64,000 bases of DNA from assembly GCA_023715185.1 (NCBI GenBank), contig JAMCAN010000003.1, forward strand, positions 310,001 to 374,000, given 5' to 3'. A program made the position numbers and the translations under genes. Shown here one piece after another: positions 49,375 through 59,505 of this stretch (the first letter of the stretch is position 1; each line of letters opens with the position of its first letter). This DNA is from Planococcus sp. MER TA 32b. Lineage in GTDB: Bacteria > Bacillota > Bacilli > Bacillales_A > Planococcaceae. Under the pieces are notes generated by a model. That model saw nothing but the letters and a program-made list of their open reading frames with translations, was not told where the DNA came from and did no database searches.

Positions 49375-49416
49375 AAAAAAGCAAGCACTCCCATTACGCG
49401 GGGGTGCTTGCTTTTT
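49375..49416. terminator. Bidirectional terminator between SDR and MFS genes
   Basis: AAAAAAGCAAGCAC (49375-49388) pairs with GTGCTTGCTTTTT (49404-49416), with an inner CCC/GGG extension; convergent genes. Confidence 0.9.
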
Positions 49417-50569
49417 CTGATGCGGTTTTCGCAGAACCGCGGTAAAGGACGATCAACAGGATGCTGGCAATCGCCAAAGCGCCGGATAGATAATAGATGG
49501 CGCCTGCTTGCATCGTTAAAAGCCACGTGAAGAACAATGGGCCGATGATGCGTCCCATATTGTCCATTGAGTATGTCATTCCAGCGGCTGTCCCGTATTT
49601 CCCGCCGGCTTCTTTCGACGTCAATGAAACGAGTGCAGTGCGGGCAAGCGCGTTGCCGGCTGTGAAAATGCTTAAGGCAACCCCTGCGAAAATCAGGCTG
49701 GAAGTGAATGGCAGGAGCAATAAGCCTGCTGCAGTAACGATTTGAGCTCCGATGATCCATTTCGTTTCGGCCCCGTCTTTTATTCTGCGGACAACGCCAC
49801 CCTGAATCGCCGCGTCAACAAATCCGCTGGCCATGAACAGATAGCCGAGCTGCAGAGGTGTGATTTCTATCTGATCAATTTGGAAAAGCTGGAAAGTCGA
49901 CTCCAGACCGGCCAGAAGGAAAGTCACCATAAACGACATCAGGAACAGATAACGGATCCTGAATTGCCAGAGCGTGCCTGCGCCTTTAGGAAGCAAGGCG
50001 CGTTTCGTTGCTTCACCCTGCCGGACAGGTTCTTTCAATATAAAGCTTGCGTAGACCATCAGAAGTAAAATCAGCGCCGCCGAAACGGTGAAAGGCAACG
50101 ACAGTGAGATCGCCCCGAGCAAACCGCCGATTGCCGGACCGAAGATGAAGCCAAGGCCGATCGACATTCCAAGGAAGCCCATGTATTTATTGCGTTCTTC
50201 ATCAGTTGTTATATCTGCGACATATCCGGTTACCGCTGTATACAGCGCGCCGGAGAATAGTCCGCCGACAATGCGTGATAAATAGAGGAGCGCCAGATTA
50301 TCCAAAAACAGCGAGAACAGGAAAAAGCTCAGACTGAAGCCGGCGAGTCCCGTCAGGATCAACTTCTTCCTGCCTGTACGGTCGGAAAGCTTTCCCCATA
50401 GAGGTGCCGTGAAAAAGGATGAGAGCGCATAAATGGTGATAAGGCCGCCGACATGGATTTCGCTGTAGCCCTGTTGAACGATCACTTCGGGCAGAATCGG
50501 GATTATAATACCGAATCCGAGATACACGAAAAACTGGACTGACATCAGCAGCAAAATAGTTTTCTTCAT
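49394..50569 (-). CDS. MFS transporter (TetA/DHA1-like)
   Basis: A 391-residue 12-helix drug:H+ antiporter-type protein. FGIIIPILPEVIVQQGYSE opens it and the loop motif APLWGKLSDRTGRKKLIL (motif A) is intact; helix 4-5 carries GGLFSGALYTAVTGYVAD and motif C is GFIFGPAIGGLLG. Such proteins export drugs or metabolites; the cargo is unknown. Start ATG at 50569 with a weak GGGA site. Its 3' end overlaps the shared terminator. Confidence 0.83.
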   Translation of the reverse strand: MKKTILLLMSVQFFVYLGFGIIIPILPEVIVQQGYSEIHVGGLITIYALSSFFTAPLWGKLSDRTGRKKLILTGLAGFSLSFFLFSLFLDNLALLYLSRIVGGLFSGALYTAVTGYVADITTDEERNKYMGFLGMSIGLGFIFGPAIGGLLGAISLSLPFTVSAALILLLMVYASFILKEPVRQGEATKRALLPKGAGTLWQFRIRYLFLMSFMVTFLLAGLESTFQLFQIDQIEITPLQLGYLFMASGFVDAAIQGGVVRRIKDGAETKWIIGAQIVTAAGLLLLPFTSSLIFAGVALSIFTAGNALARTALVSLTSKEAGGKYGTAAGMTYSMDNMGRIIGPLFFTWLLTMQAGAIYYLSGALAIASILLIVLYRGSAKTASEKASTPA

Positions 50570-50862
50570 AAAATAATTTCCCGCTTTCTAAAAAGGCTGT
50601 GCTTCCAGTTTACTCCTGTTAGCTGAGAAGGTAAATGAAGGAATGGAGCCGGTATATTAAATATTGGTATGGAGCTCGTCCTCACAAGGGCTGGCAGATT
50701 TACAATATTGCAACTTTGTAATGAAAATGAAAAGTTTAAAAGCTTGAAAAGATGGTATTATATACATAGACAAAGAAAAGTCAACTATTTAACTGTTTAG
50801 ATGAATCTTTTCAGGAGTTACATACGTTATTATAAATGAATGACTACGGAGAGGTGATATGG
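50570..50862. other. Intergenic region upstream of the 46-residue ORF
   Basis: About 290 bases between divergent genes, AT-rich on the right. A TATTATATAC stretch near 50755-50765 resembles a -10 region on the plus strand. No other gene or repeat is visible. Confidence 0.45.
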
Positions 50863-51003
50863 ATGGCGAAGGAAGTAGAGGTTCGCAATATTGTTTCAAA
50901 TTTATCGAAACTAGGAATCCAAGCAAAAATCACTAAATCACGCACCGAATTACTGAAAGCACTTGCATTACCACAACCCCCAAGAGCTCAATCTGAAATG
51001 TAA
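50863..51003 (+). CDS. 46-residue hypothetical protein
   Basis: A complete short frame starting MAKEVEVRNIVSNLSKLGIQ and ending QPPRAQSEM. It is basic in the middle (KITKSRTELLKALALPQ) and has no membrane helix. GGAGAGGTGAT lies just upstream with good spacing, and a strong terminator begins at its stop codon, so the unit is complete. I do not recognise the family. The start at 50863 is preferred over an overlapping ATG four bases earlier in another frame. Confidence 0.65.
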   Translation: MAKEVEVRNIVSNLSKLGIQAKITKSRTELLKALALPQPPRAQSEM

Positions 51004-51032
51004 AACTCCGACGCTTTTGCGTCGGAGTTTTT
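51002..51032 (+). terminator. Terminator of the 46-residue ORF
   Basis: AAAACTCCGACGC (51002-51014), loop TTTT, then GCGTCGGAGTTTTT (51019-51032). Its arms are the same as those of the rodA terminator 500 bases away. Confidence 0.9.
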
Positions 51033-51504
51033 CAGGCTGTCGAGAAACCGACACTTCTCACCTCATTATGCTTTAGGCGGACGCGTTCCGCGGGGAGCGG
51101 CCTGAGCCTTCTCACTCGCTTTGCTCGCTCCGGGGTCTCAGGACACGCTCTGGTTCCCGCAGGAAAGACATTGGCCGAAGCTTGCGAGGACAAGTCTTTG
51201 CGACGAAGCAGCACAGCGATGCAGGAGCACATCTTTGCCCTTCGCCGCCTGGCGCTTCATTTTTGTTTTGTCTGAACTGAAGGGTCATCTTCTTCAGATA
51301 CTAAAAGTAAAAGACTTTTCTATTGTAGAAAGCGAATTGAGATATGGAGCAAAACAGCGAAGACTCCTGGTGGACCAAGTGAAGTGCTGAGATCCACTCG
51401 GGCGAAGTGGAACGAGACCGAGTTAGCTCAGTGCGAGCCCAGCGGAAAGCGAAGCTGTTTTGCGGAATATCGAAGTTAAAAATTTTGTCTTTCTCAACAA
51501 GCTT
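51033..51504. repeat. Inverted copy of the composite repeat, framed by twin terminators
   Basis: The 51004-51535 gap has no gene. It contains the 33-base module 51076-51108 and the 48-base module 51381-51428, both inverted copies of the block at 27127-27720, plus an inverted TGCTCCTGCATCGC core at 51197-51229. The module order is also reversed, so the whole element appears inverted here. Confidence 0.85.
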
Positions 51505-51537
51505 AAAAACTCCGACGCGAGCAGCGTCGGAGTTTTT
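51505..51537 (-). terminator. Terminator of rodA
   Basis: AAAAACTCCGACGC (51505-51518), loop GAGCA, then GCGTCGGAGTTTTT (51524-51537). It overlaps the rodA stop codon and has T-runs in both directions. Confidence 0.9.
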
Positions 51538-52723
51538 ATTGGTCTTCTTTATCGTTGCCGAACATATATGTTTTGTGGTGGAACTTCATGCTGAAGACAA
51601 TTCCGATTGCCAGCATATTCCCGATCAGCGAACTCCCGCCGTAACTGATGAACGGCAATGGGATACCGGTTATCGGCAATAACTGGATGGTCATGCCGAT
51701 GTTTTGGAATACGTGGAACGTCACCATGGCGATAATCCCGGCGCACACATAAGTGCTGAAAGTGTCCTTCAATTGAAGGGTGATTTTCGTCAGGTGATAA
51801 ATCAGCATGAAGAACAGGATGATTACAGCACTGGCGCCGATAAATCCGAAATCCTCGGAAATGACGGTGAAGATGAAATCGGTATGGTTTTCAGGCACAT
51901 AAACTTCGCGCCCCTGGTAGCCTTTTCCGAAAACTTCGCCTGAACCGATGGCGTTCATGGCGGCAATCAGGTTATAGCCTTCTGCATCCGCGTAAGAGTA
52001 CGGGTCAAGCCACGTATAGATGCGGGCGAACGCGTACCGCTGGATACCGAATGTGTTCGTTAAAAATTCCTGCATATTGATGGTCATCCATAACAAGGCC
52101 GCGCCGATTACAGCGACGCCTCCGAAACTCGGCAGGATGATTTTCCAAGAGATGCCCGCGACCACAACGATCGCCAGCGTAATGGCGATAAAGACTAGGG
52201 CTGTTCCCATATCAGGCTGCTGAAGGATGAATGCCAGTGGAATCATGAGGAAAAAGCCTATTTTACCCAATAAGAACAAATCCGTCTTAATTGTTTTCAA
52301 CGCATTTTTCTCATGGTGTGCTGAAATCATTTTTGCCAGCGCAAGAATATAGAAGGTTTTCATGAATTCCGCTGGCTGGATATTGACGACAGGCGTATGG
52401 AACCAGGCTTTCGCGCCATTTACCGGTTCGCCGATCTGGCCAGGGCCTTCAGGTGCAATCATCAAAAGAATCAGCAGAAGAATCCCGGAACCGTAAAGGT
52501 AATAAGCCATTTTTTTGTATTGTTCCGGATCAAAATACATCAGCACTCCAATCATTCCGATGGAGACGATATAGAAAAGGCCTTGCCTTGGCACGAAGTT
52601 AACAGCGTATTGGCCGGAAGTCTGTGCGGAAGAAATCGCAATCAGACTGACAATGAAAAAAAGAAATAATATGAAAGCGAGCGACCAGTCGATCCGGTCG
52701 GCAAAGCTTTTATTTGTCTGCAT
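51536..52723 (-). CDS. rodA: SEDS-family peptidoglycan polymerase RodA/FtsW
   Basis: A 395-residue, 10-helix SEDS glycosyltransferase that polymerises lipid II. Marks are VNGAKAWFHTPVVNIQPAEF near residue 101, the FILQQPDMGTALVF segment near residue 165 (catalytic aspartate region), ENHTDFIFTVISEDFGFIG near residue 280 and GIPLPFISYGGSSL near residue 353. The QPAEF and LDPYSYADAEGY pattern favours RodA over FtsW. CAGGTGAATC precedes the ATG at 52723. It is a single gene and divergent from an uncharacterised gene. Confidence 0.9.
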   Translation of the reverse strand: MQTNKSFADRIDWSLAFILFLFFIVSLIAISSAQTSGQYAVNFVPRQGLFYIVSIGMIGVLMYFDPEQYKKMAYYLYGSGILLLILLMIAPEGPGQIGEPVNGAKAWFHTPVVNIQPAEFMKTFYILALAKMISAHHEKNALKTIKTDLFLLGKIGFFLMIPLAFILQQPDMGTALVFIAITLAIVVVAGISWKIILPSFGGVAVIGAALLWMTINMQEFLTNTFGIQRYAFARIYTWLDPYSYADAEGYNLIAAMNAIGSGEVFGKGYQGREVYVPENHTDFIFTVISEDFGFIGASAVIILFFMLIYHLTKITLQLKDTFSTYVCAGIIAMVTFHVFQNIGMTIQLLPITGIPLPFISYGGSSLIGNMLAIGIVFSMKFHHKTYMFGNDKEDQ

Positions 52724-52882
52724 TTAGATTCACCTGTACTTTTTTATTATTGAGAGTCGATTTACATTATAACTTATTCTTACAGTTTATGCGCATTACA
52801 AAAGTAATGACGCCGATCAAGCTTAGATGTTTCATATTTAATATTGCTGCCCGTATAATAAAGGAAGAATGGAGTGGAGGAC

Positions 52883-53653
52883 ATGGTGAAGAAAGTGAAT
52901 AATACAGAACATTATGTGCAGCATCTTTACATCTATTTCAACGATGCTGACCAATTTGCCTTGTTCAGTGGCCTGACCTTCGCCCAGTTCATGGATGCTG
53001 TCCGGATGCCCAAGAATCTGCTGCTGCTGAAGCATTCGTATCAGGATGCTTCATATAATATGCATACTCACATGGAATTTGCTTCACAGGATGAATTCCC
53101 GGAACTGCGCAAGACCCGGGCTGCAAAGACAGGTGAATTCTGCTGGATTGATTTCCGCAGTGAAAAACAAGTCAATTCCCTGACGCCGCAGGAACAAGCT
53201 GAACTTTTATATATAGGCCATAAGAAAGAACCGATGCGGCCGCCTTTCTATTCGACATTATTGAATGAGTTCGTTTACTTATCGAGCGAGGGTGAGCAGG
53301 CAACCAAAATATACTTCCGCAATCTGGAGCGCTTGAACGAATTGGTCGGGAATTACTTTATCCAATCGATCCGGCGGGAAGACCATGGCCAGAATTTCTG
53401 GCGGCGCAAATCGAAAGACATGATTCCTGAACTGCCGGCTGATATCCTGAAGGAAATGAGGGAATACTACCGGGAAGGGATCCTAATTTCACTGGCTGAC
53501 CCTGAAAAAACCAAGAACACGGTGGAACTGCATATCCGCCAGATAGAGGAAGTCTCTTTTATGGATGATTTCTGGTCGGATATCAACGAATATACAAGAC
53601 AAAAGATTGAACGGAAAGTAATATACGACCGCAAACTGAAACAATGGAAGTAA
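52883..53653 (+). CDS. Conserved protein of unknown function beside rodA
   Basis: A 256-residue soluble protein rich in aromatic and charged residues (NNTEHYVQHLYIYFNDADQF near the start, RPPFYSTLLNEFVYLSSEGEQ in the middle, VIYDRKLKQWK at the end). No signal peptide or helix is seen. Similar Bacillales proteins are sometimes labelled oxalate:formate antiporter, which does not fit a soluble sequence. I do not recognise a function. Start ATG at 52883 (GGAG site 8 bases upstream) with GTG 52886 as alternative. Confidence 0.7.
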   Translation: MVKKVNNTEHYVQHLYIYFNDADQFALFSGLTFAQFMDAVRMPKNLLLLKHSYQDASYNMHTHMEFASQDEFPELRKTRAAKTGEFCWIDFRSEKQVNSLTPQEQAELLYIGHKKEPMRPPFYSTLLNEFVYLSSEGEQATKIYFRNLERLNELVGNYFIQSIRREDHGQNFWRRKSKDMIPELPADILKEMREYYREGILISLADPEKTKNTVELHIRQIEEVSFMDDFWSDINEYTRQKIERKVIYDRKLKQWK

Positions 53654-53860
53654 AACGAATTATTAGGTACTGTCGATCAACATTGGCAGCTTTTTTCTTT
53701 TGAATTTTTTATCCGAATCTGGAGATTGATCTTTATGAAATAGAAAATCACCAGGCAGGGACACGGCAGATTATTCCGGTCTATCCGGGAAAAAATTTTT
53801 CGTCTAATCCCGTTCGTGATAAACTAAAGCATATTGGAAAACGAAATGGGGTTTAATAGG

Positions 53861-54931
53861 ATGAAAAAAAGAATCGGTTTATTATATGGCGGCAAATCCG
53901 CAGAACACGAAGTTTCCCTTTCGACGGCACAGGCAGTAACAAAAGCCTTGAATTTTGAAAAATACGAAGTATATCCGGTTTACATCACTCAGGAAGGGGA
54001 ATGGCGTAAAGGCGCTTCCCTTGAAGGGCCGGCTGGAAGCATAGAACAATTGCAGCTGGAACAAGGGGGCTCCGCACCTAACGACATCTCCGGATTTCTT
54101 CCGGCGGAATCTGAAAAAGGGCTTGATGTCATCATTCCGCTCCTTCACGGACCGAATGGTGAAGACGGAACCGTGCAAGGCATGCTTGAAGTGATGAATC
54201 TTCCGTATGTCGGCAACGGTGTATTGGCTTCTTCCGCTGGCATGGACAAAGTGGTGATGAAGCAATTATTCGAGATTGCTGGTTTGAAACAAACGCCTTA
54301 CGTGTATTTTATAAGAAGAGAGTGGAAAAACGGACAGGCGGAATTGGTGGCTAAAATCACATCTGAACTGGCTTGGCCGGTGTTTGTGAAACCTGCGAAT
54401 CTGGGTTCGAGCGTGGGCATCAATAAGGCTGAAAACGAAGAGGAATTGATTGCGGCAATTGATGAAGCTTTGAAATTCGACCGTAAAATCGTCGTTGAGC
54501 AAGGTGTCGATGCACGTGAAATTGAAATCGGCGTCCTTGGCAATGATGCGCCGGAATGTTCAGTTGCCGGTGAGATCAAACCATTGAAAGCATTCTACGA
54601 TTACCAGGCGAAATACAAAGACGGCAATACGGCGATGATTATTCCTGCGGAACTTCCGGAAGACGTTTATGGACAATTGGCGGCTGCGGCGAAGAAGGCA
54701 TTCAAGATACTGGACTGTTCGGGTCTTGTGCGCGCAGACTTTTTCGTAACTGCTGACAACGATATTCTGATCAATGAAGTCAACACCCTTCCAGGGTTCA
54801 CGCCATTCAGCATGTTCCCGTTATTATGGGAAAATACCGGTCTGGCGTATCCGGATTTAATTGAAAAACTGATTGATCTTGCGATTGAACGTTATGAGGA
54901 AAAACAATTACTGCAAGTAAAAATGGATTGA
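53861..54931 (+). CDS. ddl: D-alanine--D-alanine ligase
   Basis: ATP-grasp enzyme that joins two D-alanines for the peptidoglycan stem. The protein is 356 residues: [18 protein letters not shown] at the start, the catalytic serine/tyrosine loop ([12 protein letters not shown]), [13 protein letters not shown] and the metal-binding [17 protein letters not shown]. The YxxKY loop suggests normal D-Ala-D-Ala specificity rather than D-lactate. ATG at 53861 follows GGGG at 9 bases; a longer frame from 53834 is less likely. murF follows after 13 bases in an operon. Confidence 0.95.
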   Translation: MKKRIGLLYGGKSAEHEVSLSTAQAVTKALNFEKYEVYPVYITQEGEWRKGASLEGPAGSIEQLQLEQGGSAPNDISGFLPAESEKGLDVIIPLLHGPNGEDGTVQGMLEVMNLPYVGNGVLASSAGMDKVVMKQLFEIAGLKQTPYVYFIRREWKNGQAELVAKITSELAWPVFVKPANLGSSVGINKAENEEELIAAIDEALKFDRKIVVEQGVDAREIEIGVLGNDAPECSVAGEIKPLKAFYDYQAKYKDGNTAMIIPAELPEDVYGQLAAAAKKAFKILDCSGLVRADFFVTADNDILINEVNTLPGFTPFSMFPLLWENTGLAYPDLIEKLIDLAIERYEEKQLLQVKMD

Positions 54932-54944
54932 GTGGAGAAACCTG

Positions 54945-56303
54945 ATGAAAAAAACGATAGAACAAGTAGCCAAATGGCTGGATGTTAAAACGAATTTAAA
55001 AGGCATGGAAATCACCGGTGTTTCGATCAACACCCGTACACTTAAAGCCGGGGACCTGTTTGTGCCGTTCCGCGGTGAAAAGGTCAATGGACATATGTAT
55101 GTGCGCCATGCGATCGAAGCAGGGGCAGCCGCTGCTCTTTGGCAAAGGGATGAGCCGTCGCCTCCGGCGGATTTGCCGATCCTGATCGTCGACGACTGCG
55201 AGAAAGCGCTGCAGGAAATGGCGCGGGCTTACCGCGATGAACTGCCTGTTACAGTCATCGGCATAACAGGTTCAAATGGCAAGACTTCGACAAAGGACCT
55301 GGTGGCCAGCGTGCTGAAGCCTTATTTCAAGGTGCAGAAAACCCAGGGGAATTTCAATAATGAACTTGGCTTGCCTCTTACGATCCTGTCACTCGAGGAA
55401 GATACGAAATTCGCGGTCCTTGAAATGGGGATGAGCGGTTTTGGCCAAATTGAATTCCTATCCGAATTGGCCCGGCCGGATTATGCGGTCATCACCAATA
55501 TCGGTGAAGCGCATATGCAGGATCTTGGTTCACGTGAAGGGATCGCACAGGCGAAATTCGAAATTACGGCTGGTCTGGAAACTCATGGCAAATTGTTCTA
55601 TGACGGGGACGAACCGTTACTGAAGCCTTTTGTTGAAAATTTCCCGCAAGCTGTTTCGTTCGGCTTTGATGATAATAATGAACTGACTGTGACAGACATC
55701 CGCGCAACGGAGAATGGCAGCACATTTATGGTGAGTGGCATCATCGACGCCACATTCACCATTCCGGTTCTCGGCCAGCATCAGGTGAAAAACACCTTAT
55801 CGGCGATTTTAATCGCGCTTGAAGCGGGATTGACGGAAGAAGACATCCGGAAATCACTGAAGGACGCAGCGCTGACGGATATGCGCATGCAGATGATTCC
55901 TGCAAAAGACGGAGCCACATTCATTAATGACGCTTATAACGCGGCGCCTTCTTCCATGAAAGCGGCGTTGAATTTTATTCGGGAAACAACGATGAAAGAA
56001 GATAAATGGGTGGTGCTCGGCGACATGCTGGAACTCGGCGACCAGGAGCGGGAATATCATGAAGCCATCGAGAAATCCATCAATTCCGAGATCAACGGCG
56101 TTTGTCTGTATGGACCACGCATGGAATGGCTTTACACCAAACTTCAGGACTCGTTTGAAGGGAATCTGATCTGGAGCAAAGATGATTACCAGCCGATTAT
56201 TGATTTTCTCGACAAATCAATATCCGCGAAATCGGTCATTTTAGTGAAGGGGTCGCGCGGCATGGCTCTTGAGAACATCATCGAACCCTTTACCGGAAAC
56301 TGA
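54945..56303 (+). CDS. murF: UDP-N-acetylmuramoyl-tripeptide--D-alanyl-D-alanine ligase MurF
   Basis: Adds the D-Ala-D-Ala dipeptide to UDP-MurNAc-tripeptide. The 452-residue protein has the three Mur-ligase domains: N-terminal substrate domain (STRTL-like INTRTLKAGDLFVPFRGE), central ATP domain with GITGSNGKTSTKD (P-loop near residue 107) and TQGNFNNELGLPLT, and C-terminal domain with DAYNAAPSSM. It directly follows ddl, whose product is its substrate, so the pair forms a metabolic unit. GTGGAG lies upstream of the ATG. Confidence 0.95.
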   Translation: MKKTIEQVAKWLDVKTNLKGMEITGVSINTRTLKAGDLFVPFRGEKVNGHMYVRHAIEAGAAAALWQRDEPSPPADLPILIVDDCEKALQEMARAYRDELPVTVIGITGSNGKTSTKDLVASVLKPYFKVQKTQGNFNNELGLPLTILSLEEDTKFAVLEMGMSGFGQIEFLSELARPDYAVITNIGEAHMQDLGSREGIAQAKFEITAGLETHGKLFYDGDEPLLKPFVENFPQAVSFGFDDNNELTVTDIRATENGSTFMVSGIIDATFTIPVLGQHQVKNTLSAILIALEAGLTEEDIRKSLKDAALTDMRMQMIPAKDGATFINDAYNAAPSSMKAALNFIRETTMKEDKWVVLGDMLELGDQEREYHEAIEKSINSEINGVCLYGPRMEWLYTKLQDSFEGNLIWSKDDYQPIIDFLDKSISAKSVILVKGSRGMALENIIEPFTGN

Positions 56304-56321
56304 TTGAAAGAAGGAAGCACT

Positions 56322-57020
56322 TTGAAAATAGGAGTATTAATGATCCATGGTTTCACTGGAGGTCCTTTCGAAGTGCAGCCGTTTGCTGATTATCTAGAAG
56401 AAAAAACAGATTGGGTCGTGAAAATACCGACTTTGCCCGGACACGGAGAGAGCCTTGATCTGCGCAATAAATCTGCGGAATCGTGGATGATGGCGGCTGA
56501 ACTGGCTTTAAAGGAATTAAAGAAGCAGACTGACCGGGTCATGATTGTCGGATTTTCAATGGGCGGCCTGATCGCCATGTATTTGGCGATGCGCTATAAA
56601 ATCGAGAAAATCGTTTTATTGAGTGCGGCTGTGAAATACATCAGCGCGGGCCAAATGCTGGAGGAAATCCGGCTGGCCGCTTCGGATGCCGTAAAAGGGC
56701 AAATTGCGCAGAATCCGTTATTTCATTTATATGAATATAAATTATTGAATACCCCGGTAAGTTCGGCTTTTGAATTTTTACGTGTAGTGAAGATGGTCGA
56801 ACCATACTACGACAAATTGACGCTTCCGGTTTGCATCGTGCAGGGGAAAAAAGATGGCATCGTGCCGGTTGGCGCGGCAGAACATATCTACAATCAGATC
56901 GGTTCTGTGGAAAAGGAGATATACCATTCCGATAATGGTAAACACCTCATATGCTACAGCGACGATTGCGAAGAATGGTTTGCCCATGTTTTGGCTTTTA
57001 TGGCTAAAGCGCATGAATAA
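56322..57020 (+). CDS. Alpha/beta hydrolase carboxylesterase (YvaK/Est30-like)
   Basis: A 232-residue serine esterase. The oxyanion segment is MIHGFTGGPFE near residue 7, the nucleophile elbow is VGFSMGGL (serine near residue 88), the aspartate is near QGKKDGIV and the histidine lies in NGKHLI. This is the Est30/YvaK carboxylesterase layout, which cleaves short- to medium-chain esters. TTG at 56322 has GAAGGA upstream; the frame from 56304 overlaps the murF stop without a site. It is likely the third gene of the ddl-murF operon. Confidence 0.88.
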   Translation: MKIGVLMIHGFTGGPFEVQPFADYLEEKTDWVVKIPTLPGHGESLDLRNKSAESWMMAAELALKELKKQTDRVMIVGFSMGGLIAMYLAMRYKIEKIVLLSAAVKYISAGQMLEEIRLAASDAVKGQIAQNPLFHLYEYKLLNTPVSSAFEFLRVVKMVEPYYDKLTLPVCIVQGKKDGIVPVGAAEHIYNQIGSVEKEIYHSDNGKHLICYSDDCEEWFAHVLAFMAKAHE

Positions 57021-57048
57021 ACTGATTAATGGAACCTTTGCGTATTGA

Positions 57049-57077
57049 TTGCAAGTGTTTGTGAAGCGTGTTATTCT
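57049..57077 (+). promoter_or_regulatory. Promoter upstream of the cshA leader
   Basis: TTGCAA (57049-57054), 17 bases, TATTCT (57072-57077). Transcription would begin near 57084 and meet a terminator within 50 bases. Confidence 0.6.
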
Positions 57078-57106
57078 ATTTAGAGCAATGGATACATTTT
57101 TGAAGC

Positions 57107-57133
57107 ACTCTTCCCTGTGAAGAGTATTTTTTT
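57107..57133 (+). terminator. First terminator in the cshA leader
   Basis: ACTCTTC (57107-57113) pairs with GAAGAGT (57119-57125), then ATTTTTTT. It could end the ddl-murF-esterase transcript or stop transcripts from 57049. Confidence 0.75.
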
Positions 57134-57186
57134 GAGCAAAACGGTTTGTTCTATATTTTGGGCATGAAACACCCGCCGATCAGACC

Positions 57187-57209
57187 GCTCGGCAAAGCCC
57201 GAGCTTTTT
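57187..57209 (+). terminator. Second terminator-like hairpin in the cshA leader
   Basis: GCTCGG (57187-57192) pairs with CCGAGC (57199-57204), followed by TTTTT. Confidence 0.55.
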
Positions 57210-57348
57210 CTGTTCACACATCCCTCTGAACTTAAAACTACAGAGTATGATTTTCGACGTGAAACTTCCTCATAAAGGCTCGACCTTGTCACGAATTCAT
57301 CTAAAATGTGTACCATTTGTAAATAAGATGAAGACAAAAGGAGATTGA

Positions 57349-58857
<1,509 letters not shown>

Positions 58858-58870
58858 GATGAACTTTCAT

Positions 58871-58911
58871 ATAGCCCGTCAGCAGGAAACTGCTGACGGG
58901 CTATTTTTTTT
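58871..58911 (+). terminator. Terminator of cshA
   Basis: TAGCCCGTCAGCAG (58872-58885) pairs with CTGCTGACGGGCTA (58890-58903), followed by eight T. Confidence 0.9.
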
Positions 58912-59025
58912 GATTGGGATGAACCTCCTTCGTCAAAATAAAACCTGCCGAATCTTTCCTGCTATTGAAACGTATAGAAGAATGTGAAAGACTGAAGATA
59001 ACAATATTGGAATGGGGAGTCGGAT

Positions 59026-59505
59026 ATGGATAATCAGCCGAAAAACAGGATATCAAGAAAAGGGCTAACAGTCTGGCGGCTTTATGGAATCATTGAAACC
59101 GCTGTTCTGACCTTATTGGCGGGCGGGGCAGCAGCACTCACTTATTTCTTTGAATGGCCGGTTTGGCTATATGCCGTCTATGGCGGCGTAATTGTATTAT
59201 TTGCGTTTCTGCTGATTTATTTGTTTCCCAAAATACGTTGGCAGCGCTGGCGTTATGAAGTTCGCGAGCAGGAAATCGAGTTGCAGCATGGCCTTTTCAT
59301 CGTTACGCGCACATTGGTTCCGATGGTTCGTGTGCAGCATGTTGATACGGAGCAAGGTCCGATTCTGCGGCGTTATGACCTGGCTGAAATTTCCATATCC
59401 ACCGCTGCGACTACACATACCATCCCAGCTTTGATTACCGCTGAAGCCGATGAGCTAAGAGGCATGATTTCAGCGCTGGCAAGGGTGGCGGAAGATGATG
59501 TCTGA
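59026..59505 (+). CDS. ydbS: PH-domain (bPH_2) membrane protein YdbS
   Basis: A 159-residue membrane protein with two adjacent helices (about residues 25-70) and a C-terminal bacterial PH domain (EQEIELQHGLFIVTRTLVPM, then HVDTEQGPILRRYDLAEISI). Together with YdbT it confers resistance to certain bacteriocins in Bacillus, acting at the membrane by an unknown mechanism. GGGGAG precedes the ATG. It overlaps ydbT by 11 bases. Confidence 0.88.
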   Translation: MDNQPKNRISRKGLTVWRLYGIIETAVLTLLAGGAAALTYFFEWPVWLYAVYGGVIVLFAFLLIYLFPKIRWQRWRYEVREQEIELQHGLFIVTRTLVPMVRVQHVDTEQGPILRRYDLAEISISTAATTHTIPALITAEADELRGMISALARVAEDDV

